Shown here: in pieces, positions 1 to 8,507 of the stretch
Layout of the letters: every line of letters begins with the position of its first letter
Numbering within the stretch: position 1 is the first letter of the stretch
Assembly: GCA_945952225.1 (NCBI GenBank)
Contig: CAMFHP010000014.1
Span: 1-64,000, forward strand
Origin: an uncultured Myxococcaceae bacterium
Lineage (GTDB): Bacteria; Myxococcota_A; Polyangia; Polyangiales; Ga0077539
DNA: 64,000 nucleotides
Direction: 5' to 3'
Translations under genes and position numbers: made by a program
Notes under the pieces: generated by a model
Told to the model about the DNA's origin: nothing
The model's database searches: none
Seen by the model: the letters and a program-made list of their open reading frames with translations, nothing else

Positions 1-1463
1 GGCTCGGGCGCGGGCGTCGGGGCGGCGGGCTTCTCGGGCTGCGCGAGCGCGTCGGGCGGGAGCTGGAGCGTGCTGCGCGGGTCGTCGGCGAAGGGCGACG
101 GGGCCTTCGCGGGCGAAGGTGCGCGCGGGCCGGGACGCTCCGACGTGGGCTTCGAGGTGTCGATCGTGTCGTGGCGCAGGGGCGAGGGCTTCGCCTCCAT
201 GCCCGGGTTGGTGACCTCGTCGGCGGCGGGGCGCTCGGGCTTCTGCGTGTCGAGCGTGGCGGCCTCGGGCGCGGGCTTCTCGGGACGCGTCGGGGGCTTC
301 AGCAGCGGCTTCGGCGCCGTGCGCGGCGCGGGCGACGAGGGCTTCGGCGCGATGCCCGCGAGGGGCTTCGCGGGCGCGGGCTTCGCGGGCGCTTCGGGGG
401 CCGCGGCGGGGCTCGCGGGCGGCGTGTTCACCGTGCCCACGGGCATCGCGCGCGACGAGACCTCGGTGGTCTCGACGTGGTCGAGAAAGCTCCGTCGATC
501 GAGCTCGGGCGGGCGCTCGGTCTCGACGGTGGGCCCGAGGAGCGCGCTCCGTCGTCGCACCACGCGCAGCGGCGCGTTGAGCGTGCCCGTGGGCTCGTCG
601 GGCACCGCGGGAACCTCACCCGTGTCGACGACGCCCATCGCCGCGCAGAGCTCGCGCGCGGCCTCGCCCACGGTCGCGGGCCTGCGCTCGGGCGAGAGCG
701 CCCAGCACCGCTGCAACACCCCGTCGACGGCCGCGGGAACCTCGGCGCGCACGCCCGTCACCGAGGGTCGCGCGCCCGACTGGAGCGCGCTCATCACCTC
801 GTCGGCGGTGCCTGAAAAAGCGGTGCGTCCCGTGAGCGCTTCGTAGGCCAGCGTGGCGAAGGAGAACACCTCGGCGCGCGGCGTGAGCGAGCCCACGTCG
901 GCGAGCGATTCGGGCGAGCGGTAGCCCGCGCGCACGGCCTCGAAGGTGGGGTTGTCGGCCTCGCCCACACCGAGCAGCTTCACGAGCCCGTCGGGCGCGG
1001 TGAGCAGCACGTTGTCGGGCGTGAGCGCGCGGTGCAGCAGCGGCGGCGTGCGGGCGTGGAGCGCGTCGAGCGCGTTCGCCAGCTCGCGGAGGATGCGCGC
1101 CACGACGGGGAGCGGAAGCGCCACGCTGCGGTTGGTGAGCGCCTCGCGGAGGCTCTCGCCTTCGAGGAGCTCGGCGACCTCGTAGGGGCTGCCGTCGTCG
1201 AGGGTGCCCGTCTCCCAGGTGCGGGGCATGTGCGGGTGCTCGATCGACGCGCGCAGCTTCGCCGACGCGAGGAACCACTCGCCGAGCTCGTTCACCTGGT
1301 CGCGGTGGAGCACGCTCGCCACGCGGCGCTCGCCGTCGTCGCGCGAGAGGATCCATGCGGCGCCGGTGCGTCCGCGGGCGAGCTCCTCGACGACGCGGTA
1401 CGCGCCGGGGAACGCGTCGCCGGGAGAGAACGTGCGCGGGCTGTCGGGGTCGGCCGTGGTCAC
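1..1463 (-). CDS. Ser/Thr protein kinase-like protein, probable pseudokinase (3' end outside window)
   Basis: The frame is open from a GTG at 1463 to the left edge of the window. The first ~270 residues have a Hanks-type kinase fold (YRVVEELARG, AELLEGESL, GYRSPE near the APE position, TLAYEALTGR). The catalytic residues are gone: the beta-3 VAIK lysine site reads VASVL (about residues 48-52), HRD reads HRA (144-146), and the DFG site reads LLGVGE. N151 of the catalytic loop remains. The rest is a Pro/Ala/Lys-rich low-complexity region. GTG 1463 was chosen because a TAGCGT -10-like box ends 8 nt upstream and no ATG precedes the fold. Loss of the lysine and both aspartates makes phosphotransfer unlikely; a scaffold or sensor role is inferred. 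The C-terminus, possibly a membrane or output domain, is not visible. Confidence 0.8.
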   Translation of the reverse strand, partial: MTTADPDSPRTFSPGDAFPGAYRVVEELARGRTGAAWILSRDDGERRVASVLHRDQVNELGEWFLASAKLRASIEHPHMPRTWETGTLDDGSPYEVAELLEGESLREALTNRSVALPLPVVARILRELANALDALHARTPPLLHRALTPDNVLLTAPDGLVKLLGVGEADNPTFEAVRAGYRSPESLADVGSLTPRAEVFSFATLAYEALTGRTAFSGTADEVMSALQSGARPSVTGVRAEVPAAVDGVLQRCWALSPERRPATVGEAARELCAAMGVVDTGEVPAVPDEPTGTLNAPLRVVRRRSALLGPTVETERPPELDRRSFLDHVETTEVSSRAMPVGTVNTPPASPAAAPEAPAKPAPAKPLAGIAPKPSSPAPRTAPKPLLKPPTRPEKPAPEAATLDTQKPERPAADEVTNPGMEAKPSPLRHDTIDTSKPTSERPGPRAPSPAKAPSPFADDPRSTLQLPPDALAQPEKPAAPTPAPE

Positions 1464-1471
1464 GATGGGCG

Positions 1472-1477
1472 ACGCTA
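1472..1477 (-). promoter_or_regulatory. -10-like box TAGCGT of the pseudokinase gene
   Basis: TAGCGT on the minus strand, 8 nt from GTG 1463. The short distance implies a leaderless or nearly leaderless transcript and supports this start. No good -35 is visible. Confidence 0.35.
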
Positions 1478-1533
1478 CACAGAAGCGGTCGCGCGAGACC
1501 AGATGTCGGCGGTGGCGGGCGAAGACGGCGCGG

Positions 1534-2127
1534 TCAGACCGCCGGGGCGGGCTCCTCGCGCACGAGGGCGAAGTAGTCGTCGGTGGCCTTGCCGTGGCGG
1601 TAGGCGCGGCCGATGGTGACGTTGCCCGTCACGCGACGGAGGCGGTCGACCATGCCGCCCCACACGAAGCGTCCGAGCTTCGCCTCGTTGGGGATGATCT
1701 CGGGCCACGAACCCACCTTGCGCGGCGGCTGGCGGGTGTAGTCGATCACGATCTCGCCGGTGCCCTCGTCGGCGGTGGCGACGAAGTAGCCCGGGCCCGT
1801 GAAGCCGCTCATCGACTGGTGGTTGTAGCCCCAGAGCTCGGGCTTCGCGTCGTCGCCGTCGGGGCGGCAGAAGCGCTTCTCGAAGCGGTTGAACATCGGG
1901 AGGCTGTTCTTGCCACTGTGGATCACCTCCACGAGGGGATCGGTCACGGGCACGATGTCGTCGAGGGAGAGCGCGTCGGCGCCCTGCGAGGCCTCGTAGA
2001 GCGCGGCCATCATGCGCTTGTCGAGCCCGCGCACGGCGTTGCGGCGCGACCACGTTCCGCACGTGTCGAGCATCGTACGCAGGCGTTCGAGGTCGGGGGA
2101 CGGGTCGAAGTAGAGCGCGAGGTACAT
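1534..2127 (-). CDS. hypothetical protein, 197 aa
   Basis: I do not recognise this protein. It is a soluble globular sequence (starts MYLALYFDPSPDLERL) with no signal peptide or membrane segment. It has aromatic- and Gly-rich stretches (WGYNHQSMSGFTGPGYFVA, VWGGMVDRLRR) and acidic segments typical of a small folded domain. Upstream is TTGACG followed 18 nt later by a weak -10, close to the ATG. It lies between the pseudokinase (71 nt away) and the UDPGP-like gene on the same strand, but nothing links their functions. Codon use matches its neighbours. Confidence 0.7.
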   Translation of the reverse strand: MYLALYFDPSPDLERLRTMLDTCGTWSRRNAVRGLDKRMMAALYEASQGADALSLDDIVPVTDPLVEVIHSGKNSLPMFNRFEKRFCRPDGDDAKPELWGYNHQSMSGFTGPGYFVATADEGTGEIVIDYTRQPPRKVGSWPEIIPNEAKLGRFVWGGMVDRLRRVTGNVTIGRAYRHGKATDDYFALVREEPAPAV

Positions 2128-2177
2128 GGCGCGAACTCACGCCACGGAGCGAGGCCCCGCGTCAAGTGCCGATGGGG

Positions 2178-3275
2178 TCAGCCCGTGATCCGCGCGCGCA
2201 GCACGGCGTCGATCGCGGCGCGGTGGTGCGCGAGGTCGTCGAGGTCCTTCACGGGAATGAACCGCGACGACGCCCCGGCGCGGGGCACGTGGAGCCAGTT
2301 CGTGGGGTGCCACCAGGTGAGCTCGCCCACGAGCCGCTCCCACTGGATCGCCTCGCGGCCGTCGACCTTCTTGCGCGCGACGCACCACGTCCACGGGGGA
2401 TCGCCGTCGAGGGCCTCCAGGTCGATCCAGAGCGTGTTCGTGTTGAACAGCGGAAACGCATCGACGGGAAACGCCTTCGGCAATCGGAACGCCTCGGCCA
2501 GCACCAGCCTCCCGTCGAGCTGCACGGGCAGCCCTCCGCGATCGCCCGCGACCTTCTCCACCAGCTCCACCGAGATGCGCTGGCCCGACGCGCGGTGCAT
2601 CGCGAAGAGCACCGGATCGACCGTCGCGCCCACGTTGTCGACGTTCGACACCAGCACCGTGCGCACGCCCTTCGAGCGCAGCCGCGCGAGCGCGCCCGAC
2701 GTGGCCATCGCCGCCGGGAGATCACCGTGGCCCGAGGCGTACGGCGACGGTCGCCCCGCGTCGTCGCGAAAGAGCGATCCGTCGGCCGCGAGGCGCAGCG
2801 ACACGAACTGCGCGGCGGCGTGCACCCGCGAGAGCCCCTCGTCGGCGAGCACGCCACGGATCTTCGCGTCGGTGGCGAAGCTGGTCATCAGCGTGGCGTC
2901 GACCGCGGGCCAGCGCGCGAGGTCTGCGAGCTTCGCGTCGAGAAAGCGCAGCGGGCGGTCTTCGAAGATCTCCGCGAGGGCCTTCACCACCGAGCCGAAG
3001 CGCGTCGCCATTCCCCCCGCGAGCACCACCACCGCGAGCTCGCCGCGTTCGAGCATCGCCGCGCCCTCGCGACGGAGCGCCTCGTACGCCTCGCTCCCCT
3101 CGGCCGGCGGCGCGTGGGCGCATCCCGCGGGGGGCGCGCCGAGCGTCTGCGTGATGCGATGGGCCGCTTCGAGGTCACCGCCCGCCCGCGTGCGCGCCTG
3201 CAGGGCCTCGAAGGGCACGCGGTCGAAGTGAAACCGTTCGAGCAGCGCGCGGAGGTCGTCGGGCAGGTCGTTCAT
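2178..3275 (-). CDS. UTP--glucose-1-phosphate uridylyltransferase-like (UDPGP family) protein
   Basis: 365 residues with the eukaryotic-type UDPGP nucleotidyltransferase layout. The nucleotide-binding loop LAGGMATRFG lies near residue 87. Next come LVSNVDNVGATVDP (metal/sugar site region) and VDAFPLFNTNTLWIDL, typical of UDP-sugar pyrophosphorylases. Family members transfer UMP from UTP to a sugar 1-phosphate in the cytoplasm. The exact sugar cannot be told from sequence. A lysine normally follows the G-rich loop; here the loop continues into SVVKALAEI. The ATG at 3275 is 70 nt from the divergent precorrin-2 dehydrogenase-like gene, so the two share a promoter region. Confidence 0.8.
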   Translation of the reverse strand: MNDLPDDLRALLERFHFDRVPFEALQARTRAGGDLEAAHRITQTLGAPPAGCAHAPPAEGSEAYEALRREGAAMLERGELAVVVLAGGMATRFGSVVKALAEIFEDRPLRFLDAKLADLARWPAVDATLMTSFATDAKIRGVLADEGLSRVHAAAQFVSLRLAADGSLFRDDAGRPSPYASGHGDLPAAMATSGALARLRSKGVRTVLVSNVDNVGATVDPVLFAMHRASGQRISVELVEKVAGDRGGLPVQLDGRLVLAEAFRLPKAFPVDAFPLFNTNTLWIDLEALDGDPPWTWCVARKKVDGREAIQWERLVGELTWWHPTNWLHVPRAGASSRFIPVKDLDDLAHHRAAIDAVLRARITG

Positions 3276-3330
3276 GCGGCCGATGGAGCTTCTAACCCCG
3301 AACCCGTTCGGTCGTCACCGTGCAACGCGA

Positions 3331-3336
3331 TACCGT
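3331..3336 (+). promoter_or_regulatory. -10-like box TACCGT of the precorrin-2 dehydrogenase-like gene
   Basis: TACCGT ends 9 nt before the ATG at 3346. The same hexamer with the same 9-nt gap occurs before the gene at 11314. It implies a very short or absent 5' leader. Confidence 0.4.
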
Positions 3337-3345
3337 CGCCGCACG

Positions 3346-3933
3346 ATGCCCCGCTTCGTCGTCGCGCTCTCGCTCGAAGGTCGCCCGTGTCTCGTGGTCG
3401 GGGGCGACGCCGACGCCCTGCGCCGTGCGCAACGGCTCCACGCCTGCGGAGGTCGCGTGCGCTCGATCTCCGAAGCGTACGAGCCCGACACCGCGCGCGG
3501 CCTCGACGAGGCGGGCATCGAGCGCGTCGTGCGAAGGCCCACGCGCGACGATGTGCTGGCGATGCGTCCCTTCGTGGCGGTCTCGACCCCGCGCGACGAG
3601 GGCCTCTCGCGCGACCTCGCGGCGTGGTGCGCCGAGACGGGCGCGCTGCTCTGCTGCGTGGATCAACCCGCCCACTCGAACTGGGCGCACACGGCCATCG
3701 TCGACGCGGGCGAGCTCACCGTGGGCATCTCGTCGGGAGGCACGGCGCCGTCGCTCCTCGTGCGGCTCCGCGATGCGCTCACCGCGGGCTTCGACGACGA
3801 GTTCGCGGACTTCACCCGCCACCTCGCGGCGCTGCGCGCGCGCACCGAACCCGCGCGACGACGGGCCGTGCTCGATGCGGCGCTCGAAGGGCTGCGCGTC
3901 GAGCTCCGTGTGACGCTGCCGAAGTGGCGATGA
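3346..3933 (+). CDS. precorrin-2 dehydrogenase / siroheme synthase N-terminal-like protein (CysG-N/Met8 type)
   Basis: 195 residues. An N-terminal Rossmann NAD-binding segment, PCLVVGGDADALRRAQRL, replaces the usual VVGGG-VA-RK pattern. Later comes AIVDAGELTVGISSGGTAPS, closely matching the family's IVDRGPLTIAISTGG motif. Family members oxidise precorrin-2 to sirohydrochlorin with NAD+ and may chelate iron, giving siroheme for sulfite and nitrite reductases. The frame is open upstream to 3274, but that part overlaps the divergent gene and lacks homology, so ATG 3346 (MPRFVVALSL) is used. The C-terminal helical part is short. No other siroheme gene is in the window. The aspartate region (STPRDEG) is less canonical than the usual ATDD, so activity is not certain. 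Confidence 0.78.
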   Translation: MPRFVVALSLEGRPCLVVGGDADALRRAQRLHACGGRVRSISEAYEPDTARGLDEAGIERVVRRPTRDDVLAMRPFVAVSTPRDEGLSRDLAAWCAETGALLCCVDQPAHSNWAHTAIVDAGELTVGISSGGTAPSLLVRLRDALTAGFDDEFADFTRHLAALRARTEPARRRAVLDAALEGLRVELRVTLPKWR

Positions 3934-3942
3934 GCGCGCGGA

Positions 3943-6240
3943 TCAGTTCGCGGGCGAGGCCGTGAGCTGCGCCGCCACGTCGAGCGTGTGACCCGAGAGC
4001 GTGCCGTCGCCCGCGGCCTGGAGGCGGTAGGCGTTCACCGGGAGCAGCGACGGGTTCGACGACGCGATGCCGTGGAGCTCGTACGCGCCGGTGCCCGCTT
4101 CGAAGGTGCCCTCGACGTTCTCGCGCACCTGCTCGCCCACGCGGGCGCCGGGGACGCGCACGGCGCTCCACGCGATCCAGCCCGTCGCGCGGCCGTCGCG
4201 GGTGCGGAGCGAGAGCACGAAGGTCCACTCGCCGTCTTCGCCGGAGAGGGATCCGCGCCAGCGTCGCGCGTCGGGCACCGGCGCGGGCTCGCGCGACGGG
4301 GGCTGCGCGGGCGTGAGCGAGGCGGCCTCGGAGGTCACCGGCTGCGGTCGATCGCGCCACACCACGACCAGCGCCACGAGCACCGCCATGAAGGCCGCAC
4401 CGGCGCCCACGCCCGCCGCGAGGTAGCGCATCGGCGAGGTCACCGCGGGCCGTGAGGGACGCGCGTCGGGCGCCTTCGGTTCGAAGGGCGTCGGAAGCGA
4501 GAGTCGACGCGCGGAGGGCGTGACGAGCGGGATCGCACCGGCGGGCGTGGTCTCACGCAGCGCGATCTGCGCGGAGGCCTGCGTGAGCGCGTGCTGCGAC
4601 CCCGTGGCGCTCGCCGCGCGATGTTGCCCCGTGAGCGTGGCGGCGCCGTGCGGACCCGTCGAACCCGCAGCGCGATGCTGCCCCGTGCGCGTCGCCGCAG
4701 ACTGCGGGCCGGTGATCGGCGCGGCGCGAAACTGCCCCGTGGGCGAGGCCGCGGCGGGGTGCTGCCCCGTGGGGTTCGCGGCGCGAAACTGCCCCGTGGG
4801 CGAGAGCGGCGGCGGCGCCGACGAGCGCGTGCCCGGCGAGCGCCACGGGTCGCGCGAGGGGTCGTACGACGGCGGCGGGGTGGAGCTGCGGAGCGCGGAG
4901 GTTCCCTGCGGGGGAGAGCTACGGAACGCGGCGGTTCCCTGCGGCGGTGAGCTGCGGAACGCGGGCGATCCGTGCGGCGGCGACGTGTGGAGGATCGGTC
5001 CCGGTGGCGGAGAGCTGCGTGTGGCGAGGGGCGCGGGCGACGCGGTCGCGCGGGGTGGTGGCGCGGCGGCGAAGGATCCCGTGCGGTGCGACGGCGGCAC
5101 GGGGAACGACGGCCGCGACGGTGCAGGCGCGGGCATCGAGGGCGTGCGCGCGGCGTAGTCGATCACGGGCACGTCGTCGGTCGCGGGGCGCAGCGCGGCG
5201 AGCGTCTGGCCCATGAGCATCGCCGTGGGAAAGCGCAGCGTCGGATCGGCCGCCGTGCACCGCGCGAAGAAGGCGTCGAAGCCCAGGGGAATGAGCTCCG
5301 CGCGCGACACCGCCGCGGCGCGCACCGAGGCCGGCGCGGGCACGCGCACGTCGTCGAGGGGATAGCGCCGCCCCGTGAACGCGAGGAACGCGAGCATCCC
5401 GAAGCTCCACACGTCGCCGCCCGCGGTGCGCTCGTGGAGCGTCTGTTCGGGCGCGCGCCACGCGCGGCGGTCGAGGTCGTCGGCGTCGCGTCCGAAGAGG
5501 GTGTCGACGTGCCACGTTCCGACGTCGAGGAGCTTCACTTCGAAGCCTCCGGGGCCGGGAAGGAGCATCACGTTCGAGGGGCGCAGGTCGCCGTGCGCGA
5601 CGCGGTGCGCGTGGCAGCGCGCGAGGGCGTGGGCCACGCCGAGCAGCACGCGCCACGCATCGCCCGAAGGGAGCGGCGCGCCGTCGGTGCGGGCGAGGTA
5701 GTTGGCCAGCGTCTCGCCGTCGAGGAGCTCGGAGGCCGTCCACGCGCACTCGTGGGTGGCGTCGTAGCCCGCGCGGTGCACCACGGCGAGGTGGCGGCTC
5801 TCGGCGCGCGCGCCCACGCGGGTGTCGTGCACGAAGCGGTGGATCTCCTCCTCGCCGATCGCGGGCGTGCGGTGGAACACCTTGAGCGCCACGGGGCGGA
5901 GGTGACCGTCGAGGGTGGCTTCGTAGACCGTGCTGCGACGGCCCTCGGCCACGCGACGCACGATGTGAAAGGTGCGCGCGAACATGTCGCCCGCGGAGAG
6001 CTCCACGGCCTCGCCACGGCGCGTCTCCTGCGGCTCGATGGTCGGGAGCACCGGGCCCGGACCGAGCACCGTGCGACCCAGCGTGGGCGCGCGCAGCGGA
6101 GCCTCGGGACGCATCGGCGCGAGCGCCGCGAGGGGATCGGGCGCCATGCCCATCAACGTGCGCTTCGACGGCGACGCAGACTCGTCTGCGCCGAACGCCG
6201 ACACGGCGCCGGTGGGAATGTCGCTCCGCTCCTTCGACAC
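3943..6240 (-). CDS. membrane-anchored Ser/Thr protein kinase with Pro/Ala-rich repeat linker
   Basis: About 765 residues from GTG 6240. An upstream start at 6345 adds 35 residues with no homology. The kinase domain spans about residues 85-340: VALKVF with Lys120, HGDLRPSNVML with Asp218 and Asn223 (HGD instead of HRD), and LLDVG with Asp239 (DVG instead of DFG). Catalytic residues are therefore kept, though the motifs are atypical and the Gly loop is weak. A long low-complexity linker follows, with about eight 9-residue units of TGQHRAA type. Then come one membrane helix (about 620-645, MAVLVALVVVW) and a ~110-residue C-terminal domain (WRGSLSGEDGEWTFVLSLRT) outside the membrane that could be a sensor. 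It ends 9 bp from the convergent gene at 3346-3933. Confidence 0.82.
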   Translation of the reverse strand: MSKERSDIPTGAVSAFGADESASPSKRTLMGMAPDPLAALAPMRPEAPLRAPTLGRTVLGPGPVLPTIEPQETRRGEAVELSAGDMFARTFHIVRRVAEGRRSTVYEATLDGHLRPVALKVFHRTPAIGEEEIHRFVHDTRVGARAESRHLAVVHRAGYDATHECAWTASELLDGETLANYLARTDGAPLPSGDAWRVLLGVAHALARCHAHRVAHGDLRPSNVMLLPGPGGFEVKLLDVGTWHVDTLFGRDADDLDRRAWRAPEQTLHERTAGGDVWSFGMLAFLAFTGRRYPLDDVRVPAPASVRAAAVSRAELIPLGFDAFFARCTAADPTLRFPTAMLMGQTLAALRPATDDVPVIDYAARTPSMPAPAPSRPSFPVPPSHRTGSFAAAPPPRATASPAPLATRSSPPPGPILHTSPPHGSPAFRSSPPQGTAAFRSSPPQGTSALRSSTPPPSYDPSRDPWRSPGTRSSAPPPLSPTGQFRAANPTGQHPAAASPTGQFRAAPITGPQSAATRTGQHRAAGSTGPHGAATLTGQHRAASATGSQHALTQASAQIALRETTPAGAIPLVTPSARRLSLPTPFEPKAPDARPSRPAVTSPMRYLAAGVGAGAAFMAVLVALVVVWRDRPQPVTSEAASLTPAQPPSREPAPVPDARRWRGSLSGEDGEWTFVLSLRTRDGRATGWIAWSAVRVPGARVGEQVRENVEGTFEAGTGAYELHGIASSNPSLLPVNAYRLQAAGDGTLSGHTLDVAAQLTASPAN
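4579..4797 (-). repeat. 27-bp coding tandem repeat (TGQHRAA-type units) in the kinase linker
   Basis: About eight in-frame 9-residue units (one has 10), each starting TG(Q/P/S), for example TGQFRAANP, TGQHRAAGS and TGPHGAATL. It lies in the juxtamembrane linker. Being in frame, the copy number can change without breaking the protein. Confidence 0.75.
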
Positions 6241-6400
6241 GATGAGCGCAACATTCCAACGCTTCTGCGGGGTGTCGCAAGACCTTGCTGCGCAATGGTC
6301 GTCGATCGACGCACGGTCGGCAGGCGACGGCCGCACGAGGCGCACAGCCGTTGCCCGTTTCTTCCGACCTCGAACGGTGGGGGGGAGCTCTACGCCGGGC

Positions 6401-8347
6401 TCAGCCCGGGATCACCACGCAGCGACCCATCCAGCACTGGAGGGGCGCGCAGCAATCGCTGTCGGCGCGGCAGGCGCCGCAGGTTCCGCCGTTGCACGCC
6501 TGGTTCGCGCAGTCGCGGCAGCTCGTGCACATCGGGGTGGTGCCGCCGTCGGTGCGTCCCGCGTCGGAGGTGCTTCCGCCGTCGGTGGTGGTGCTTCCGT
6601 CGGTGCGTCCCGCGTCGGTGCTCACGCCGCCGTCGACGGGCGTCGTGGGCGTGTCGGAGCGGCACGCGTCGCCCACGCGCAGCACCGCGCGGTCGTAGTG
6701 CACCGTGAGGTTGTTCGAGGCCGAGAGCTCACCCACGAAGAGGGCGCCGAAGACTTCGAGCGCGCCCGAGGTGCCGAAGCGTCCGTCGGGCACGTACACG
6801 TTGCAGCCGAGGGTGGTGCTGTTCGTGAGGCTCAGCCCGTCGGGCGAGGCCACGTAGAGCCGCGTGAGCGCGGGGTACGCCGTCGAGCCGATGGTGAGCG
6901 GCGCGCTGATGCCGAGGCGTCCGCCGAGCACGACGTCGAGCTCCGCGGTCGGGTCGAGGGTGATCGTGAGCGCCTGCGACTGCGAGATGTCGCCGTCGAT
7001 GAAGAGCACCACGCGGCCGTGGGCCACGATGGTCACCGGCGCCGACGAGGCGATGCCGCGGAGGTAGAAGCGACCGCAGGGCAGGTCGAGGCGCTGTGCC
7101 GTGTTGATGCCCATGAGCGCGCTCGCGCTGAGACCCAGGCGCGCGTTGTCGTTGCGCGTGCGGGCCTCGGCGATCCAGCGCTCCATGGGCACGCGCGCGG
7201 CGGCGTTGCAGTCGCACGGCGGGGTGACCGTGACGGGCTCGCGCACGAAGCGGGTGGTGGTGATGTCGCCGAGCGTGCCCGCGCCCTCGGGCATGTGGAT
7301 GGCCCCGGACACGTTGATCGTCGCCGAGGTGCGCACCGCGCCGTTCACGTACGCATCGTCGCGTACGGTGAGGGCCGACGAGCCCGTGAAGTCGCCGTTC
7401 ACGCGGAGCACCTGCGAGACCGTGTGCGGGCTGGAGATTCCCCACGGGCCCGCGTTGCCGATCCAGAGGGCGCCGCCGATCTGCGTGACGTTCGAGCTGC
7501 TGAAGGTGCCGTTGGCGCCGACGCCCGCACCCGTTCCACCGGGCGCGTAGGGGCCGCGCGTGCTGTCGAAGCCGTCGGTGCGCAGCGGCGCGCTGAGCCC
7601 CACGTTGCGGCATGCGCAGAGCGCCCAGCGGAAGGTGGTCTCGGCCACCGTGCCCGCGCAGCGTCCTTCGCCGAGGTCGACGAGCGGACCCACGCCGCCC
7701 GCGCAGGTCACCGCGCTCGTGTCGAGCACCATGAGCCGCTCGCAGCGCCCCGCGACACATCCCTGACCCGACGGACACGCGCTCGCACACGCGCCGCAGT
7801 TCGCGTTGTCGCTCTGCACGTTCACGCAGCGACCGCCGCAGGCGGTGAGACCCGACGGACACGTCGTGCCGCACACGCCGCCGTTGCAGACCTCGCCCGT
7901 GGCGCAGCGCATTCCGCACGCGCCACAGTTCGCGGGGTCGACGCTCGTGGGGATGCACACGCCGTCGCAGCGCGTCTGGTAGATCGGGCACGGCGGCGGT
8001 CCGGTGTCGACGGGGGCCGTGTCGATGGGGGCGGTGTCGACGAGGGCGCCGTCGGTCGATGCGTCGAGCGAGGCGTCGAGGCCTCCGTCCGTGGACGCGT
8101 CGAGGTTCGAAGCGCCGTCGGCGGTCGCACCGTCGCCGGAACTCCCGTCGGAGGCGGTGCTTCCGTCGGTGCTTCCGTCGGTGTTCGTGGTGCCGTCGTT
8201 CGTCGTTCCGTCGGTGTTCGCGTCGCCGAGGGTGGCGTCGGTGCAGGCGGATCCGGTGCAGGCGTCGGGGGTCGAGGCGGTCTCGCTCTCGCTGCACGCA
8301 GCGAGCATCAGGAGCGAGAGCGCGAGGGCGATTCGCGGGCGGGGCAT
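6401..8347 (-). CDS. cell-surface lipoprotein with Cys-rich repeats and a beta-helical (DUF7305-like) domain
   Basis: 648 residues from ATG 8347 (MPRPRIALALSLLMLAAC), a signal peptide ending in lipobox LAAC, so it is lipidated and exported. A ~110-residue Asp/Thr/Ser/Gly-rich linker follows. Then there are two or three Cys repeats of the type CDGVCIPTSVDPANCGACG, common in myxobacterial surface proteins. The middle region (ISAPLRTDGFD, NVSGAIHMPEGAG, DISQSQALTITLDPTAEL) has repeating beta-strand patterns like the DUF7305/polymer-forming adhesin group. The tail is again Cys-rich (CTSCRDCANQACNGGTC). No catalytic motif is seen; the probable role is surface display or structure. A GGAGG-type Shine-Dalgarno lies about 14 nt upstream of the ATG. 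The family name is tentative. Confidence 0.8.
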   Translation of the reverse strand: MPRPRIALALSLLMLAACSESETASTPDACTGSACTDATLGDANTDGTTNDGTTNTDGSTDGSTASDGSSGDGATADGASNLDASTDGGLDASLDASTDGALVDTAPIDTAPVDTGPPPCPIYQTRCDGVCIPTSVDPANCGACGMRCATGEVCNGGVCGTTCPSGLTACGGRCVNVQSDNANCGACASACPSGQGCVAGRCERLMVLDTSAVTCAGGVGPLVDLGEGRCAGTVAETTFRWALCACRNVGLSAPLRTDGFDSTRGPYAPGGTGAGVGANGTFSSSNVTQIGGALWIGNAGPWGISSPHTVSQVLRVNGDFTGSSALTVRDDAYVNGAVRTSATINVSGAIHMPEGAGTLGDITTTRFVREPVTVTPPCDCNAAARVPMERWIAEARTRNDNARLGLSASALMGINTAQRLDLPCGRFYLRGIASSAPVTIVAHGRVVLFIDGDISQSQALTITLDPTAELDVVLGGRLGISAPLTIGSTAYPALTRLYVASPDGLSLTNSTTLGCNVYVPDGRFGTSGALEVFGALFVGELSASNNLTVHYDRAVLRVGDACRSDTPTTPVDGGVSTDAGRTDGSTTTDGGSTSDAGRTDGGTTPMCTSCRDCANQACNGGTCGACRADSDCCAPLQCWMGRCVVIPG

Positions 8348-8507
8348 CACGTGGGCGGTGACCTCCGTGGCCCGTGAATTCGTGGGCCACCAGAAGGTCA
8401 TACCGGAGATCCGCCGACCGACGCGACGGACGAAACGTAACTTCGTGCGCAGGGACTACCCGTGGGCGCCCTGTCACGGGCCTCCCACGGGTCGCGAAGG
8501 GGATCGT

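Noticed and set aside
1204-3231. Long open plus-strand frame across the pseudokinase, unknown and UDPGP genes
   Set aside because: It is antisense to genes with clear homology and consists of Arg/Ala/Ser-rich GC-driven sequence with no domain. Similar long shadows occur throughout.
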